The notes below the pieces were generated by a model. The model had not been told where the DNA came from. It did no database searches and saw only the letters and a program-made list of their open reading frames with translations. Source: Mycobacterium sp. IS-1590 (GTDB taxonomy: Bacteria; Actinomycetota; Actinomycetes; Mycobacteriales; Mycobacteriaceae). From it: DNA of 48,828 bases. The translations under genes were made by a program, and so were the position numbers. The stretch is taken from the NCBI RefSeq assembly GCF_001500025.1, contig NZ_LQIW01000021.1, forward strand, positions 1-48,828, in the 5' to 3' direction. Positions 16,245 through 25,397 of the stretch are shown here, piece after piece (positions within the stretch are counted from its first letter, which is position 1; each line of letters starts with the position of its first letter).

Positions 16245-17120
16245 CTATTTGGTCAGCGTGAACTGGCCGACGTAGCTGACGTTGCGCGAGAAGAAGTCCG
16301 AGCAGCCGCGCAGGTACTTCATGTAGCGGTCGTAGACCTCCTGCGACGTCGCCTCGATCGCCCGGTCCTTGGCGGCCTCCAGCTTCTCGGCCCAGGTATC
16401 CAGGGTTCGCACGTAGTGCGGGGTCATGTCGTCGAAGTCGGCGACGGTGAACCCGGCGTTCCCCGCGAACTCGTAGACGTCCTCGTCGCACGGCACGGCT
16501 CCGCCGGGGAAGATCTCCTTGGCGATGAACCGCATGAACTTCAGGTCAGACATCACGATCGGAATGCCCAACTCGGGCCACCGCTTGAGCGGGTGGCCCA
16601 TGATCGTCTGCAGCACCATCCGGCCGTCGGCGGGCATGACGCGGTAGCAGGTGTCGAAGAAGGCCTTGTACTTGGTCTTCGGCCACGCCTCGAACGCCTC
16701 GATGGACACGATGCGGTCGACGGGCTCGTCGAACTCCTCCCAGCCCTTGAGCAGCACCCGCCGGGAGCGGTCCGTCTCGACCGCGTCGAGGATCTGCTGG
16801 CCCAGCGCATGCTGGTTGCGGCTCAGCGTCAATCCGACGACGTTGACGTCGTAGGTCTCGACCGCGCGCTTCATCACCGACGCCCAGCCGCAGCCGACGT
16901 CGAGCAGCGTCATTCCGGGTTGCAGATCGAGCTTGCCGAGCGCGCGGTCGATCTTGGCGTACTGCGCCTCCTCGAGCGACATGTCGTCACGCTCGTAGAA
17001 CGCACAGCTGTAGGTCCGCGTCGGATCCTGAAACAGGCCAAAGAAGTCGTTCGAGAGGTCGTAGTGGGCTTGAACGTCCTCATACGCGACCTTCATCGTC
17101 GTCCCCGAACCATCCGACAT
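16245..17120 (-). CDS. Mycolic acid methyltransferase, UmaA/MmaA4-like
   Basis: A 291-residue SAM-dependent enzyme of the cyclopropane mycolic acid synthase family. Motif I reads LLDVGCGWAS, with Ala80 where relatives have Gly. The active-site helix reads SIEAFEAW (Glu141, Ala145) instead of the cyclopropanating SIGAFEHF; the Glu is shared, from memory, with the hydroxymycolate synthase MmaA4 and the Ala with UmaA. Gln171 replaces the bicarbonate-binding His, again as in MmaA4. The VGQFTLTK C-terminus is UmaA-like. A methylating or hydroxylating rather than cyclopropanating role on mycolate precursors is likely (inference). ATG 17120 follows AGGAGG. It is second in line behind another family member. 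Confidence 0.88.
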   Translation of the reverse strand: MSDGSGTTMKVAYEDVQAHYDLSNDFFGLFQDPTRTYSCAFYERDDMSLEEAQYAKIDRALGKLDLQPGMTLLDVGCGWASVMKRAVETYDVNVVGLTLSRNQHALGQQILDAVETDRSRRVLLKGWEEFDEPVDRIVSIEAFEAWPKTKYKAFFDTCYRVMPADGRMVLQTIMGHPLKRWPELGIPIVMSDLKFMRFIAKEIFPGGAVPCDEDVYEFAGNAGFTVADFDDMTPHYVRTLDTWAEKLEAAKDRAIEATSQEVYDRYMKYLRGCSDFFSRNVSYVGQFTLTK

Positions 17121-17202
17121 GTTCCTTTGGCCTCCTATGCGGTTACGCGACCCCGACGACCCCGTAACGACCAAGCTTTATATCGCACTTTTCGTAAACT
17201 GA

Positions 17203-18147
17203 CTAAGCAGCCGCCTTCTCGCAGGTGAACTGAGCGACGTCGGTGTAGCCGTCGCGGAAAAGGTCGGCACATCCGGTCAGGTATTTGCGGAAGCGCTCGT
17301 AGATCTGCTCGGAGGTGATCTCGATGGCCTCGTCCTTCTTCGCCTCGAGGTTCGCTGCCCAGGTATCGAGCGTCTTGACGTAGTGCGACTGCAGGTGCTG
17401 CTCACGGGTGACCGTGTAGCCGGCCTTGTTTGCGTGCTCGCGCACCATCGAGGCCAGTGGCAAACGTCCGCCGGGGTAGATCTCATCCATGATGAACTTG
17501 ATGAATCTCACCCGGGACATGGTCAGCGGCAGGCCTTTTGCCTTGATCTCCTCGTCCTCGGGAATGATGATCGTGTGTAGCATCATCACGCCGTCGTCGG
17601 GCATCCAGTTGAAGGTCTTCTTGAAGTAGTCGTCGTACTTGTTGAAGCCGAAGTGCTCGAACGCACCGATCGACACGATCCGGTCGACCCGGCCCTCGAA
17701 TTCCTCCCACGGCTGCAGCCGGACTTCCATCTTGCGGTCGCTCTTGATGTTGGCGAACCGGTTCTCCTCGATGTGGCGCTTCTGATTCTCCGAGAGCGTC
17801 AGGCCGATGACGTTGACGTCGTACTTCTCCACGGCCCGCTGGATCGTCGAACCCCAACCGCAGCCGATGTCGAGCAGCGTCATTCCGGGTTGCAGGCCCA
17901 GCTTGCCCAGCGACAGGTCGACCTTCGCGAGCTGCGCCTGCTCCAGCGTGTAGTCGTCCTTCTCGAAGTAGGCGCAGCTGTAGGTCTGCGACGGGTCCTG
18001 CCAGAGCTTGAAGAACTCGTTGGAGATGTCGTAGTGGAACTGGACTTCGTCCTTGTCCGACCCCCGGGTCTGCGCCGCGGATTTGGACAACCACTTCGAC
18101 TGCGCCTGGTCTGTCGAGCTCTGCTGTGTATCTGAAGTTCCCACCAC
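17203..18147 (-). CDS. Cyclopropane mycolic acid synthase family enzyme
   Basis: A 314-residue SAM-dependent methyltransferase that would act on double bonds of mycolic acid precursors. It has the full signature set: [30 protein letters not shown] (SAM binding), [16 protein letters not shown] and MLHTI (the bicarbonate/His site). All active-site positions expected for cyclopropanation are kept, unlike its neighbour. A ~35-residue Ser/Gln-rich N-terminal extension precedes the core. GTG 18147 follows AAGGGTGG. Which mycolate double bond it modifies cannot be told. An 82-bp gap with an AGGAGG site separates it from the downstream UmaA/MmaA4-like gene. Confidence 0.92.
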   Translation of the reverse strand: MVGTSDTQQSSTDQAQSKWLSKSAAQTRGSDKDEVQFHYDISNEFFKLWQDPSQTYSCAYFEKDDYTLEQAQLAKVDLSLGKLGLQPGMTLLDIGCGWGSTIQRAVEKYDVNVIGLTLSENQKRHIEENRFANIKSDRKMEVRLQPWEEFEGRVDRIVSIGAFEHFGFNKYDDYFKKTFNWMPDDGVMMLHTIIIPEDEEIKAKGLPLTMSRVRFIKFIMDEIYPGGRLPLASMVREHANKAGYTVTREQHLQSHYVKTLDTWAANLEAKKDEAIEITSEQIYERFRKYLTGCADLFRDGYTDVAQFTCEKAAA

Positions 18148-18271
18148 GGTCCACCCTTAGAAACTGATTGAGGGACGAATATTCGACTATCGCGCAGTTT
18201 TCTTCGACACGATGGTCAAACAGTACCTCCGAGGGTTGCGGTACCGGGCGGTGGCACCACGACATCGGGGT

Positions 18272-20647
18272 CTAGATTTTCGAATTCCTCGTCATCCAGC
18301 GCATCACCTGCCACCCGACGAACACGGGCAGCCAGATTGTCACCACTCGATAGAGAAGAACCGACGGCACGGCGACGGCGGCGGGCATGCCGAACGCCGC
18401 CAGGCCGCCGATCAGCGCCGCCTCCACCGCACCGATCCCGCCCGGTGTCGGTGCGGCCGAGGCCAGCGTGCCGCCGACCATCGTCACGACGGTGACCGTG
18501 ATGAACGAGGTGTCACCGCCGAAGGCCTCGATCGCCGCCCACAGCGCGAACGCGTTACCCAGCGTCGTCGCCGCGCAGCCGGCCATGATGATCGCCAGCC
18601 GTCGCGGTTCCCGGGCCAGCGCGATGAGGTGGCCGATGACCTCCTCCAGCCGCGGCCGTACCGCCGTCGCCAGCCATCGCCGCAGCTTCGGCACCAGCAA
18701 GAACGTGCCGACCAGGCCGAGCAGCACGCCGCCGATCAGGTACAGCAGCGTCACGTTCGGGACGAACCGCGACAGGTCCGCCGACACGCCGGCGGCAGTG
18801 GAGAAGAAGATGAGCAGCCCCAGGTGGGTGATGACCTGGACCGACTGCTGCAGCGCGACGGCGGTGGTGGCGCGAATCGGGCTCACGCCGCCCTTCTGCA
18901 GATACCGCGCCGACAGCGCCAGCCCGCCCACTCCCGCCGGCGTCGTCGTGGCGGCGAACTTGTTGGCCACCTGCATGACGATCAGACCCCACAGGCTGAC
19001 CAGACCATCGGCGCAGGCCCAAAGTGCCGCTGCCGCACCGAGATACGTCAGGCTCGTGGCGGCAAGGCCGAGTAACGCCCACCACCAGTTCGCGGTGCGC
19101 AGTTCGGTGACGAACGTCGGCACCGAGGACAGGAACGGATACGCGACGTAGACCAGCGCGGCCAGCAGGACCAGCTGGATCACCTGGCTGCGGGTGAACC
19201 GCGTGACGGTCTCGGTGCGGATCTCGTCCACGCGGGTCTGTCGTTTCACCTCGTCGCGGACGGCGGAGATGACGGCCTTGGGAGCGGTCACCGAATTGCG
19301 GATGCGCATCGGCATCGCCGCCATGGTCAAGCGCCGCGACGCGGTCAGGACCGTGTCGTTGCCGAACGCATCGATCGCGGCGCGCACCGCCGAACCCGCG
19401 TCGTAGAGATGCGTCGTCGTCACCAGCAGCTGGGCGATGTCGCTGCGCAACTGGGCGTCGGTGGCGCCGTACTCGGCGTTGTCGAATCCGCCGAACAGCA
19501 CGGCGTCACCGTCGACGGTGATCTCGCTGCTGCGCAGGTCGCCGTGGGAGATCTGGCAGTCGTGCAGTTCGCGCAGCGACTCCCACACCCGGCCGACGGA
19601 TATCGAGTCCACACATTCGCTGATCGGAATCCCGCGGGGTGGGGTGTGGGCGTACAGCGTCCAGCCCCGGTCCAGCGCGGCGACGGCGATCGTCGACGCG
19701 TTGGCGATCTTGAGCTCGCCGATCGCGATGGCCATCAATGCGCGGTGTTCGACGAGGCGGCGCATCGAGGCGTGCAGCGGTGCGGTCTCCCGGTCTCGTA
19801 GCCGCACTTTGCGCCACAGCTGCAGCAGCACACCGCCGCCGCGCTGGTGGGGCCCGTACAGTTCCATCACCGCCGCGGCCTGTTGGTCTTGGCAGGTGGC
19901 GGTGAGCACGAGCGGTCCGGCGCCGGCCGGGCGCACCACCCGCAAGCCGGTGACGATGCAGCCGCGCCGGGCCATCGCCCGCACGGCGCCGTCCAGCGGC
20001 ACCTCCAAACCGGGGGTTCCGACCACCAGCACCACCAGGGCCCCGACAAACCAGCCGGCCGCCAGCCCGACGAGCGAGCGAGCCGGTACCACCGCGCTGA
20101 CCACCAGGTGGATCGGCACGAACGCCAGCAGCAACGTCCACCACCACCGTCGCCATCGGGCGGGCAGCCAGGGCCCGGAGACGGTGAGCACCGCGGCGAG
20201 CATCGCGATCCAGCGCGGGTCGTCGACGAATTGGGAGGCGAACGTGTCGAGGCGTCCGGACAGGTCGAAGTGCCAGCGCGGCGCCGTCAGCCCCAGGCCG
20301 CTGATCGACAACGCGGATCCGGCGATGACCGCGGCCGCGGCGTAGGCGCCGAGCAGCTTCCACTGTCGCGACAGGATCAGGCTGACCAGGATGACGAACG
20401 GCAGCGCGACGATCGCGATGCCGTAGACGAGGTAGACGAGGTTGGCCTGGGTCGGGGTCAGGACCGCGACGATCTCGGAGATCGAGCGTTCAAGCGCCAC
20501 CCACTCGTTGCGGGTGATCAGCGAGCCGGTGATGACGACCGCGAGGAACAGCGCGGCCAGCACGACGCGGACGATGTCGTTGGTCCGCCTCGTCAAAGGC
20601 TGCAGCAGGCTGCCGGAGACGGCGATGTCCCGTCCGTCAACGCGCAT
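18272..20647 (-). CDS. Large membrane protein: flippase-like plus pseudokinase domain
   Basis: A 791-residue protein in three parts. Residues ~25-215 hold about six membrane segments. Residues ~220-430 form a soluble kinase-like region with a HGDL motif at 368-371 (ISHGDLRSSEITVDGD) and GGFDNAE where DFG would be; the usual catalytic Asn and DFG Asp context look altered. Residues ~485-791 form a multi-pass region like LPG_synthase_TM/UPF0104, ending ASAAPTPGGIGAVEAALIGGL, the family signature. Relatives move or modify lipids; no aminoacyl-transferase domain follows, so it is not a complete MprF or LysX. The start is ATG 20647. It lies 105 bp behind the aldehyde dehydrogenase and 124 bp ahead of the mycolate genes, all on one strand. 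Confidence 0.8.
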   Translation of the reverse strand: MRVDGRDIAVSGSLLQPLTRRTNDIVRVVLAALFLAVVITGSLITRNEWVALERSISEIVAVLTPTQANLVYLVYGIAIVALPFVILVSLILSRQWKLLGAYAAAAVIAGSALSISGLGLTAPRWHFDLSGRLDTFASQFVDDPRWIAMLAAVLTVSGPWLPARWRRWWWTLLLAFVPIHLVVSAVVPARSLVGLAAGWFVGALVVLVVGTPGLEVPLDGAVRAMARRGCIVTGLRVVRPAGAGPLVLTATCQDQQAAAVMELYGPHQRGGGVLLQLWRKVRLRDRETAPLHASMRRLVEHRALMAIAIGELKIANASTIAVAALDRGWTLYAHTPPRGIPISECVDSISVGRVWESLRELHDCQISHGDLRSSEITVDGDAVLFGGFDNAEYGATDAQLRSDIAQLLVTTTHLYDAGSAVRAAIDAFGNDTVLTASRRLTMAAMPMRIRNSVTAPKAVISAVRDEVKRQTRVDEIRTETVTRFTRSQVIQLVLLAALVYVAYPFLSSVPTFVTELRTANWWWALLGLAATSLTYLGAAAALWACADGLVSLWGLIVMQVANKFAATTTPAGVGGLALSARYLQKGGVSPIRATTAVALQQSVQVITHLGLLIFFSTAAGVSADLSRFVPNVTLLYLIGGVLLGLVGTFLLVPKLRRWLATAVRPRLEEVIGHLIALAREPRRLAIIMAGCAATTLGNAFALWAAIEAFGGDTSFITVTVVTMVGGTLASAAPTPGGIGAVEAALIGGLAAFGMPAAVAVPSVLLYRVVTIWLPVFVGWQVMRWMTRNSKI

Positions 20648-20752
20648 GTATCAACGATCTTCTCCGGTCGGGGGCCACGTCGGTAGCGACCCGCCGTCAA
20701 CTTAGCCGCTGACCCGTGGAAAGCGACTCATTGGCGACCGGGGGCTCCGACG

Positions 20753-22216
20753 TCAGATCGCGTACTGCCTTGGCTCGTGCTGCACGGAGATCCAGTGCTC
20801 GGTGGTGAACTCGTCGACGGCCCACTGGCCGCCGAAGCGACCGATTCCGGACGCTTTCTCCCCGCCGAACGCGGTGTTGGCGTCGTCGTTGACCGGGGCG
20901 TCGTTGACGTGGGTCATCCCGGTGTCGATGCGGCGGGCGAAGCGCACCGCGCGCTCGACGTCGCGGCTGAACACCGCCGATGACAGGCCGTACTCGGTGG
21001 CGTTGGCCAGCCGCAGCGCGTCCTCGTCGCCGTCGGCCCGGATTACCGTCATCACCGGCCCAAACACCTCCTCGCGGGCGGTCGCCACGTCGTTCGACCC
21101 CGTGAGGATGTGCGGTGGCAGACACTGGCCGGTCGGGCCGAAGGGGTCGCCGCCGATCAGCAGCGAGGCGCCGTCGCCGCGGGCGCGCTCGAGCTTGTCC
21201 TGGACCGACTCCAGCTGCGAGGAGTTGATGATCGGCCCCAGCTGGGTCTCCGGATCGCGCGGGTCGCCGACGCGCAGTTGTTTGGTCCGGTCGACGAAGC
21301 GGTCGAGGAACTCGTCGAAGACGCGGCCGTCGACGATCGTGCGGTTGCCGATCATGCAGATCTGACCCTGGTGGAAGAACGAGCCGAACACCGCTGCCCG
21401 TGCGGCGAGGTCCAGATCGGCGTCCTCCAGCACGACGATGGGGCCGTTGCCGCCGAGTTCGAGCGCGGTGCGTTTGATCCCCGCCTTGGCCGCGATGCCC
21501 TCACCGACGGGCGTGGAGCCGGTGAACGAGACGACGCGCGGCACCGGATGCTGCACGATCGCGTCGCCGATGTCCGAGCCCGAGCCGATGACCACCGACA
21601 ACAGGCCCGGGGGCAGGCCGGCCTCCTCGAAGATCCGCGCGAGCAGCAGTCCACCGGTGATCGGGGTGTCGCCCGCGGGTTTGAGCACCACCGCGTTACC
21701 GACCGCCAGCGCGGGCGCCACCGAGCGGTTCGACAGCTGCATCGGAAAGTTCCACGGCGAGATCACCGCGACCACGCCGACGGGCTCGCGGTAGATGCGG
21801 CTCTCCTTGCCCGGGATGTCCGACGGCATGATCTTGCCCTCGACGTGGTGGGGCATCGACGCGGCTTCCCACAGCACCGAGCGCACGAGGTTCCATTCGA
21901 GTTCGGCCTTGGCGACCGTCCCGCCGGACTCGCGGATCAGCCAGCCGGTGATCTCGTCCTTGCGCTTGCTCATCACGTCGGCGGCGTCGCGCATCACCTG
22001 GGCGCGGGCCATGGGCGGTTGTGCGGCCCAATCGCGTTGTGCGTCAAGGGCGCTGGTGTATGCCTCGTCGAGGTCGTCGGCGTCGGCCTGCGGAATCTCG
22101 GTCAGCACGTCGCCGGTGTAGGGGTCGGTGTCCTGCCGGGTCTTGCCGGACGAACCGGCGCGCCAGTGCTTGCCGATCGGCATCGTGTCGAAGGCGGGAT
22201 AGGTGCTCATGGGCAC
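20753..22216 (-). CDS. NAD(P)+-dependent aldehyde dehydrogenase
   Basis: A 487-residue aldehyde dehydrogenase superfamily enzyme. It has the cofactor region NFPMQLSNRSVAPALAVGNA and FTGSTPVGEGI, the general-base Glu in LELGGNGPI, the catalytic Cys in HQGQICMIG, and the C-terminal FGPVMTVI. Its style is closest to benzaldehyde/vanillin-type dehydrogenases. It would oxidise an aldehyde to its acid. The start is GTG 22216 or ATG 22210 (MSTYPAFDT); ATG is more family-like. It is divergent from the P450 across 141 bp and could oxidise an aldehyde arising from P450 chemistry (inference). Confidence 0.93.
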   Translation of the reverse strand: MPMSTYPAFDTMPIGKHWRAGSSGKTRQDTDPYTGDVLTEIPQADADDLDEAYTSALDAQRDWAAQPPMARAQVMRDAADVMSKRKDEITGWLIRESGGTVAKAELEWNLVRSVLWEAASMPHHVEGKIMPSDIPGKESRIYREPVGVVAVISPWNFPMQLSNRSVAPALAVGNAVVLKPAGDTPITGGLLLARIFEEAGLPPGLLSVVIGSGSDIGDAIVQHPVPRVVSFTGSTPVGEGIAAKAGIKRTALELGGNGPIVVLEDADLDLAARAAVFGSFFHQGQICMIGNRTIVDGRVFDEFLDRFVDRTKQLRVGDPRDPETQLGPIINSSQLESVQDKLERARGDGASLLIGGDPFGPTGQCLPPHILTGSNDVATAREEVFGPVMTVIRADGDEDALRLANATEYGLSSAVFSRDVERAVRFARRIDTGMTHVNDAPVNDDANTAFGGEKASGIGRFGGQWAVDEFTTEHWISVQHEPRQYAI

Positions 22217-22344
22217 TGCCTACCCAATACGGGTGGCGTTACTCGGGTCGCTGCGCTCGCCGCTTTTGCACCCGGGGGCGTGAATCGGCGACGAGCACAG
22301 CCGTAGACGCGAAATCGGCTGTTCCCAATCGCGCGTCCCGCTCG

Positions 22345-22350
22345 TACTCT
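22345..22350 (+). promoter_or_regulatory. -10 box TACTCT for leaderless P450 transcript
   Basis: TACTCT matches TANNNT and ends 7 nt before the ATG at 22358, with no Shine-Dalgarno between. This predicts a transcript starting at or next to the start codon. Confidence 0.55.
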
Positions 22351-22357
22351 ATTAGGC

Positions 22358-23743
22358 ATGAGTACAACAACAGCGTCGGCGCTGCCGCCGGGACCCCGGC
22401 TCCCGTCGTTCGCGATCCTGTTGCTGATGATGCGGTGGTGGCCGCAGATCGTGTCGCTCTGCCAACGCCGCTACGGCAGCGTTTTCACCTTGACGAACTC
22501 CATGGTCGGCTCGATGGTTTATCTCTCCGACCCGGTCGACATCAAGACGGTCTTCGCCGGCGACCCGCGGATTTACCATGCCGGCGAGGCGAATTCGATG
22601 TTGGCTGGACTGCTGGGGGACAGTTCGGTGCTCGTCGTCGACGATGAGGTGCACCGCGAACGCCGCCGGCTGATGATGGCGCCGTTCCACCGTGACGCGG
22701 TGGCGCGCCAAGCGGACGTGATGGCCGAGATCGCGGCGGAAAACATCGCCGGCTGGCCGGTGGGCGAGCCGTTCGCGGTGGCGCCGAAGATGTCGGAGAT
22801 CACCCTCGAGGTGATTCTGCGGACGGTGATCGGCGCCAGCGACCCGGATCGGTTGGCCGCGTTGCGCGAGGTGATGCCGCAGCTGTTGAACGTCGGGCCG
22901 TGGGCGTCGGTGGCCATCGCCAAGCCGAAGCTGTTGCGACATCGACTCTGGCAACGGTTGCGGCGCAACATGGATCGCGCCGACGAACTCCTGTATGCCG
23001 AGATCGCGGACCGTCGCGCCGACCCGAACCTCGTTGAGCGCACCGACGCGTTGGCGATGCTGGTGCGCGCCGGGGTCGGCGACGGTGCCGGGATGACCGA
23101 TCGCGAGCTGCGCGATCAACTGATCACGCTGCTGGTCGCCGGGCATGACACCACCGCGACCGGGTTGTCCTGGGCGCTGGAGCGGTTGACCCGAACACCC
23201 GATGTGTTGGCAAAGGCCGTGCGGGCGGCCGAATCCGGCGACGACGAGTATCTGGACGCGATTGCCAAGGAGACGCTGCGGATTCGCCCGGTCGTTCCCG
23301 ATGTCGGCCGAATCCTCACCGAGCCGGTGCAGATCGCCGGCTACCGGCTGCCGGCGGGGGTGATGGTGGTTCCGAGCATCACGCTGGTGCACGACGACGC
23401 GGGCATCTATCCCGACCCCGGCCGTTTCGATCCGGATCGCATGGTCGGCGCGACGCTGAGCCCGACGACGTGGTTGCCGTTCGGTGGCGGCAATCGTCGT
23501 TGTCTCGGTGCGGGTTTCGCGATGGTGGAGATGCGCGTGGTGCTGCGTGAGGTGCTTTCACGCGTCGAGCTGGCGACAACCACGGCTGCGGGCGAACGGC
23601 AGAAGCTCAAGCACGTGATCATGACGCCGCACCGTGGTGCGCGAATCACGGTGTCGGCGAGAAAGAGTGGCGTGTCGACGGCAGCGGATCAAGCTGCATC
23701 AAGATCCGCCACCGCCGACACGTCATCCGCGGCGCAGAACTGA
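22358..23743 (+). CDS. Cytochrome P450
   Basis: A 461-residue haem monooxygenase. It shows the I-helix oxygen-activation motif [10 protein letters not shown], the ExxR motif in KETLRIRP, and the haem loop [10 protein letters not shown] with Cys382 as the iron ligand. Sequence style suggests the bacterial fatty-acid/terpene-hydroxylating type; the CYP family cannot be assigned by eye. The last ~25 residues are Ala/Ser-rich and not part of the fold. No ferredoxin gene is adjacent. Its stop codon abuts the end of the convergent collagen-like gene (23743/23744). It is divergent from an aldehyde dehydrogenase. Confidence 0.95.
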   Translation: MSTTTASALPPGPRLPSFAILLLMMRWWPQIVSLCQRRYGSVFTLTNSMVGSMVYLSDPVDIKTVFAGDPRIYHAGEANSMLAGLLGDSSVLVVDDEVHRERRRLMMAPFHRDAVARQADVMAEIAAENIAGWPVGEPFAVAPKMSEITLEVILRTVIGASDPDRLAALREVMPQLLNVGPWASVAIAKPKLLRHRLWQRLRRNMDRADELLYAEIADRRADPNLVERTDALAMLVRAGVGDGAGMTDRELRDQLITLLVAGHDTTATGLSWALERLTRTPDVLAKAVRAAESGDDEYLDAIAKETLRIRPVVPDVGRILTEPVQIAGYRLPAGVMVVPSITLVHDDAGIYPDPGRFDPDRMVGATLSPTTWLPFGGGNRRCLGAGFAMVEMRVVLREVLSRVELATTTAAGERQKLKHVIMTPHRGARITVSARKSGVSTAADQAASRSATADTSSAAQN

Positions 23744-24277
23744 TCAGGGGATGTCGGTGGCGGGCACGCTGCCGCAGCCGACCCCGGGAATGCAACCGGC
23801 GGCGCCCTGCGGTCCCGCCGCGCCGGACGGTCCGCCGGGAATGGCGCCGGCGGCGCCCTCCGGTCCGGCCGTGCCGCCCGGTCCACCCGGGATGGCGCCC
23901 GTCGCGCCTTGCGGTCCGGCCGCCCCCGCGGGGCCGCCGGGAATCGCGCCCGCCGCGCCTTCGGGTCCGGCGACGCCGGCCGGTCCGCCGGGGATCGCAC
24001 CCGCCGCGCCCTCGGGTCCGGCCACGCCGGCCGGTCCGCCCGGAACAGCGCCCGCCACTGGCGGAGCACCGGGAGGCGGCGGCGGTGTCCACACACCCGG
24101 CGCGGGTGCGGGCGCCGGCGCGACCGCGCAGCCCGTGCCGGCGGGGTCGACGCAGCCCGAAGGGCCACCGGTCGGGAGGAACGTCGGCGAAGCAAAGCCT
24201 GCAGGCGCGGCAGCGATCGCGGCAGCTGCCGCACCGGCCACCAAGAGCGGTGAAAACTTCTTCAGGTTGGTCAACAT
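23744..24277 (-). CDS. Secreted Gly/Pro-rich protein with collagen-like repeats
   Basis: A 177-residue protein. ATG 24277 gives [15 protein letters not shown] plus an Ala-rich hydrophobic core ending near GFASPTF, a clear Sec signal peptide. After a Pro-rich linker ([15 protein letters not shown]) come five 17-residue repeats of the form [17 protein letters not shown], a 51-bp period in DNA. A C-terminal segment holds two cysteines (GCIPGVGCG), and another pair ([11 protein letters not shown]) precedes the repeats. The G-x-P/G-P-x spacing is collagen-like but not a strict GXY triplet run, so a true triple helix is unsure. A surface or secreted structural role is likely. Repeat number may vary between strains. 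Confidence 0.8.
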   Translation of the reverse strand: MLTNLKKFSPLLVAGAAAAAIAAAPAGFASPTFLPTGGPSGCVDPAGTGCAVAPAPAPAPGVWTPPPPPGAPPVAGAVPGGPAGVAGPEGAAGAIPGGPAGVAGPEGAAGAIPGGPAGAAGPQGATGAIPGGPGGTAGPEGAAGAIPGGPSGAAGPQGAAGCIPGVGCGSVPATDIP

Positions 24278-24384
24278 GCCGGTGCTTTTACCACTGTCCG
24301 CAGAGCTCAAACCTCCAACTGCCGCGAGCGTCCGTGTCTGTGCAGTGACACGCCGCGCTCGGACGTACAAGGGCGGTCGCTCGC

Positions 24385-24470
24385 GGGGGTTGACTGACCG
24401 CGCGGGTTGGATGACCGCGGCGCGTTGACTGGCCGCGGCGGGTTGACTGGCCGCAGCGGGTTGTCCGCGG
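24385..24470. repeat. 18-bp tandem repeat, five units
   Basis: Units starting at 24385, 24403, 24421, 24439 and 24457 follow the pattern CGGGTTGACTGGCCGCGG; the last is shortened to 14 bp. They lie between the collagen-like gene's start and the Rv1733c-like gene's stop, on which strand they might act is unclear. This looks like a mycobacterial VNTR-type locus; copy number could vary. Confidence 0.75.
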
Positions 24471-24487
24471 TGCTCGCGTGCGAACGG

Positions 24488-25072
24488 TCAGGGGCGGCGG
24501 TTCGCCGTCCCGCCGTCGGCGAGGCTGGCGATCTCGCGGTCCCATGCCGCGTAGCGCACCCGCCGCAGACATGGGCGCACGCCGAGGACCACCATCGCCG
24601 CCGCTGCCGTCACCGCAAGCCAGAACGAGATCGCCGCGACCGAGGCGTCGACCCCGGCGCGCCACCACGGATCCAGTGGCTGCGCCCGCCGACCGTCCGG
24701 GTTGACCGAGATGTCGATGGTCTGGCCCACTCTGACAATCTGGTCCCACTGGAAACGCTCGGTGTGCTGGACACCCGCGAACCGCCAATTCGCCTGTACG
24801 ACAGAGACGTCGGTGTTCCGAAGCGGCGCGGTTGTCGCGGTGACGGTGGCGGTGACCGGGTAGCGATGCTGGGCCTCTGCCACGTATGCGCGGCCGCGTT
24901 CCTCGTGAATGGCCGTCGCCATCGCCCCGGCGACCGGTATGGCGATCAGCGAGGCCGCCACCGCCATCACGATCACGAGGGTCTCGATGCGATCGGTCAT
25001 CCGCACGAGCGGATTTCGACCGAGCGCGTGGGTCATCCGCCAGTGCCACCACCCTCGTTGGACCGTCTGCAT
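24488..25072 (-). CDS. Rv1733c-like membrane protein
   Basis: A 194-residue protein resembling Mycobacterium tuberculosis Rv1733c, a DosR-regulated membrane antigen. Shared features are the N-terminal GRNPLVRMTDRIETLV motif, a first membrane helix (about 30-52), an extracellular domain of about 85 residues, a second helix (about 146-168) and a short cytosolic tail with Trp/Arg. The start follows GAGGAGG. I looked for a DosR box (GGGACT-AGTCCC type) in the 295-bp gap upstream and saw none, so dormancy control is not supported here. The gap 25073-25367 is a divergent promoter region with the kinase gene. The function is unknown. Confidence 0.85.
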   Translation of the reverse strand: MQTVQRGWWHWRMTHALGRNPLVRMTDRIETLVIVMAVAASLIAIPVAGAMATAIHEERGRAYVAEAQHRYPVTATVTATTAPLRNTDVSVVQANWRFAGVQHTERFQWDQIVRVGQTIDISVNPDGRRAQPLDPWWRAGVDASVAAISFWLAVTAAAAMVVLGVRPCLRRVRYAAWDREIASLADGGTANRRP

Positions 25073-25397
25073 GACGCCTCCTCGGTCGTCCGAGGAATTG
25101 ACCGCGGCCGCCTATCCAAACCTCCTTTCGCCCACTCCGCGAGCGCGCGCGTCGGCACACGACACGCCGCGAAAAATCAGCACTTCGCGCATGTTCGCAC
25201 GGCGCCGGAGACCGGCGGGTCACCGGCAGCAACCTGTCCCACCGACCCACGCCACCCCGTCGGGGACACCGCCACGGCAGGCCCGAGGCCGCCTGCCGAG
25301 AACGGCGGAGAATATTAAGAGATTCTGGCAAACATGATGTAACTTCAATCGACACACCGATGCGGGGTTGGCCGCTGTCGAGGGGTTAATAGAGACG

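Noticed and set aside
17142..17168. Inverted repeat GTTACG/CGTAAC upstream of the second mycolate methyltransferase
   Set aside because: Arms are only 6 bp with a 15-bp spacer inside a GC-rich repeat; could be chance.
18176..18185. 10-bp palindrome CGAATATTCG upstream of the first mycolate methyltransferase
   Set aside because: Too short to call an operator without further copies.
25073..25367. DosR box upstream of the Rv1733c-like gene
   Set aside because: No inverted GGGACT-type repeat could be found by eye.
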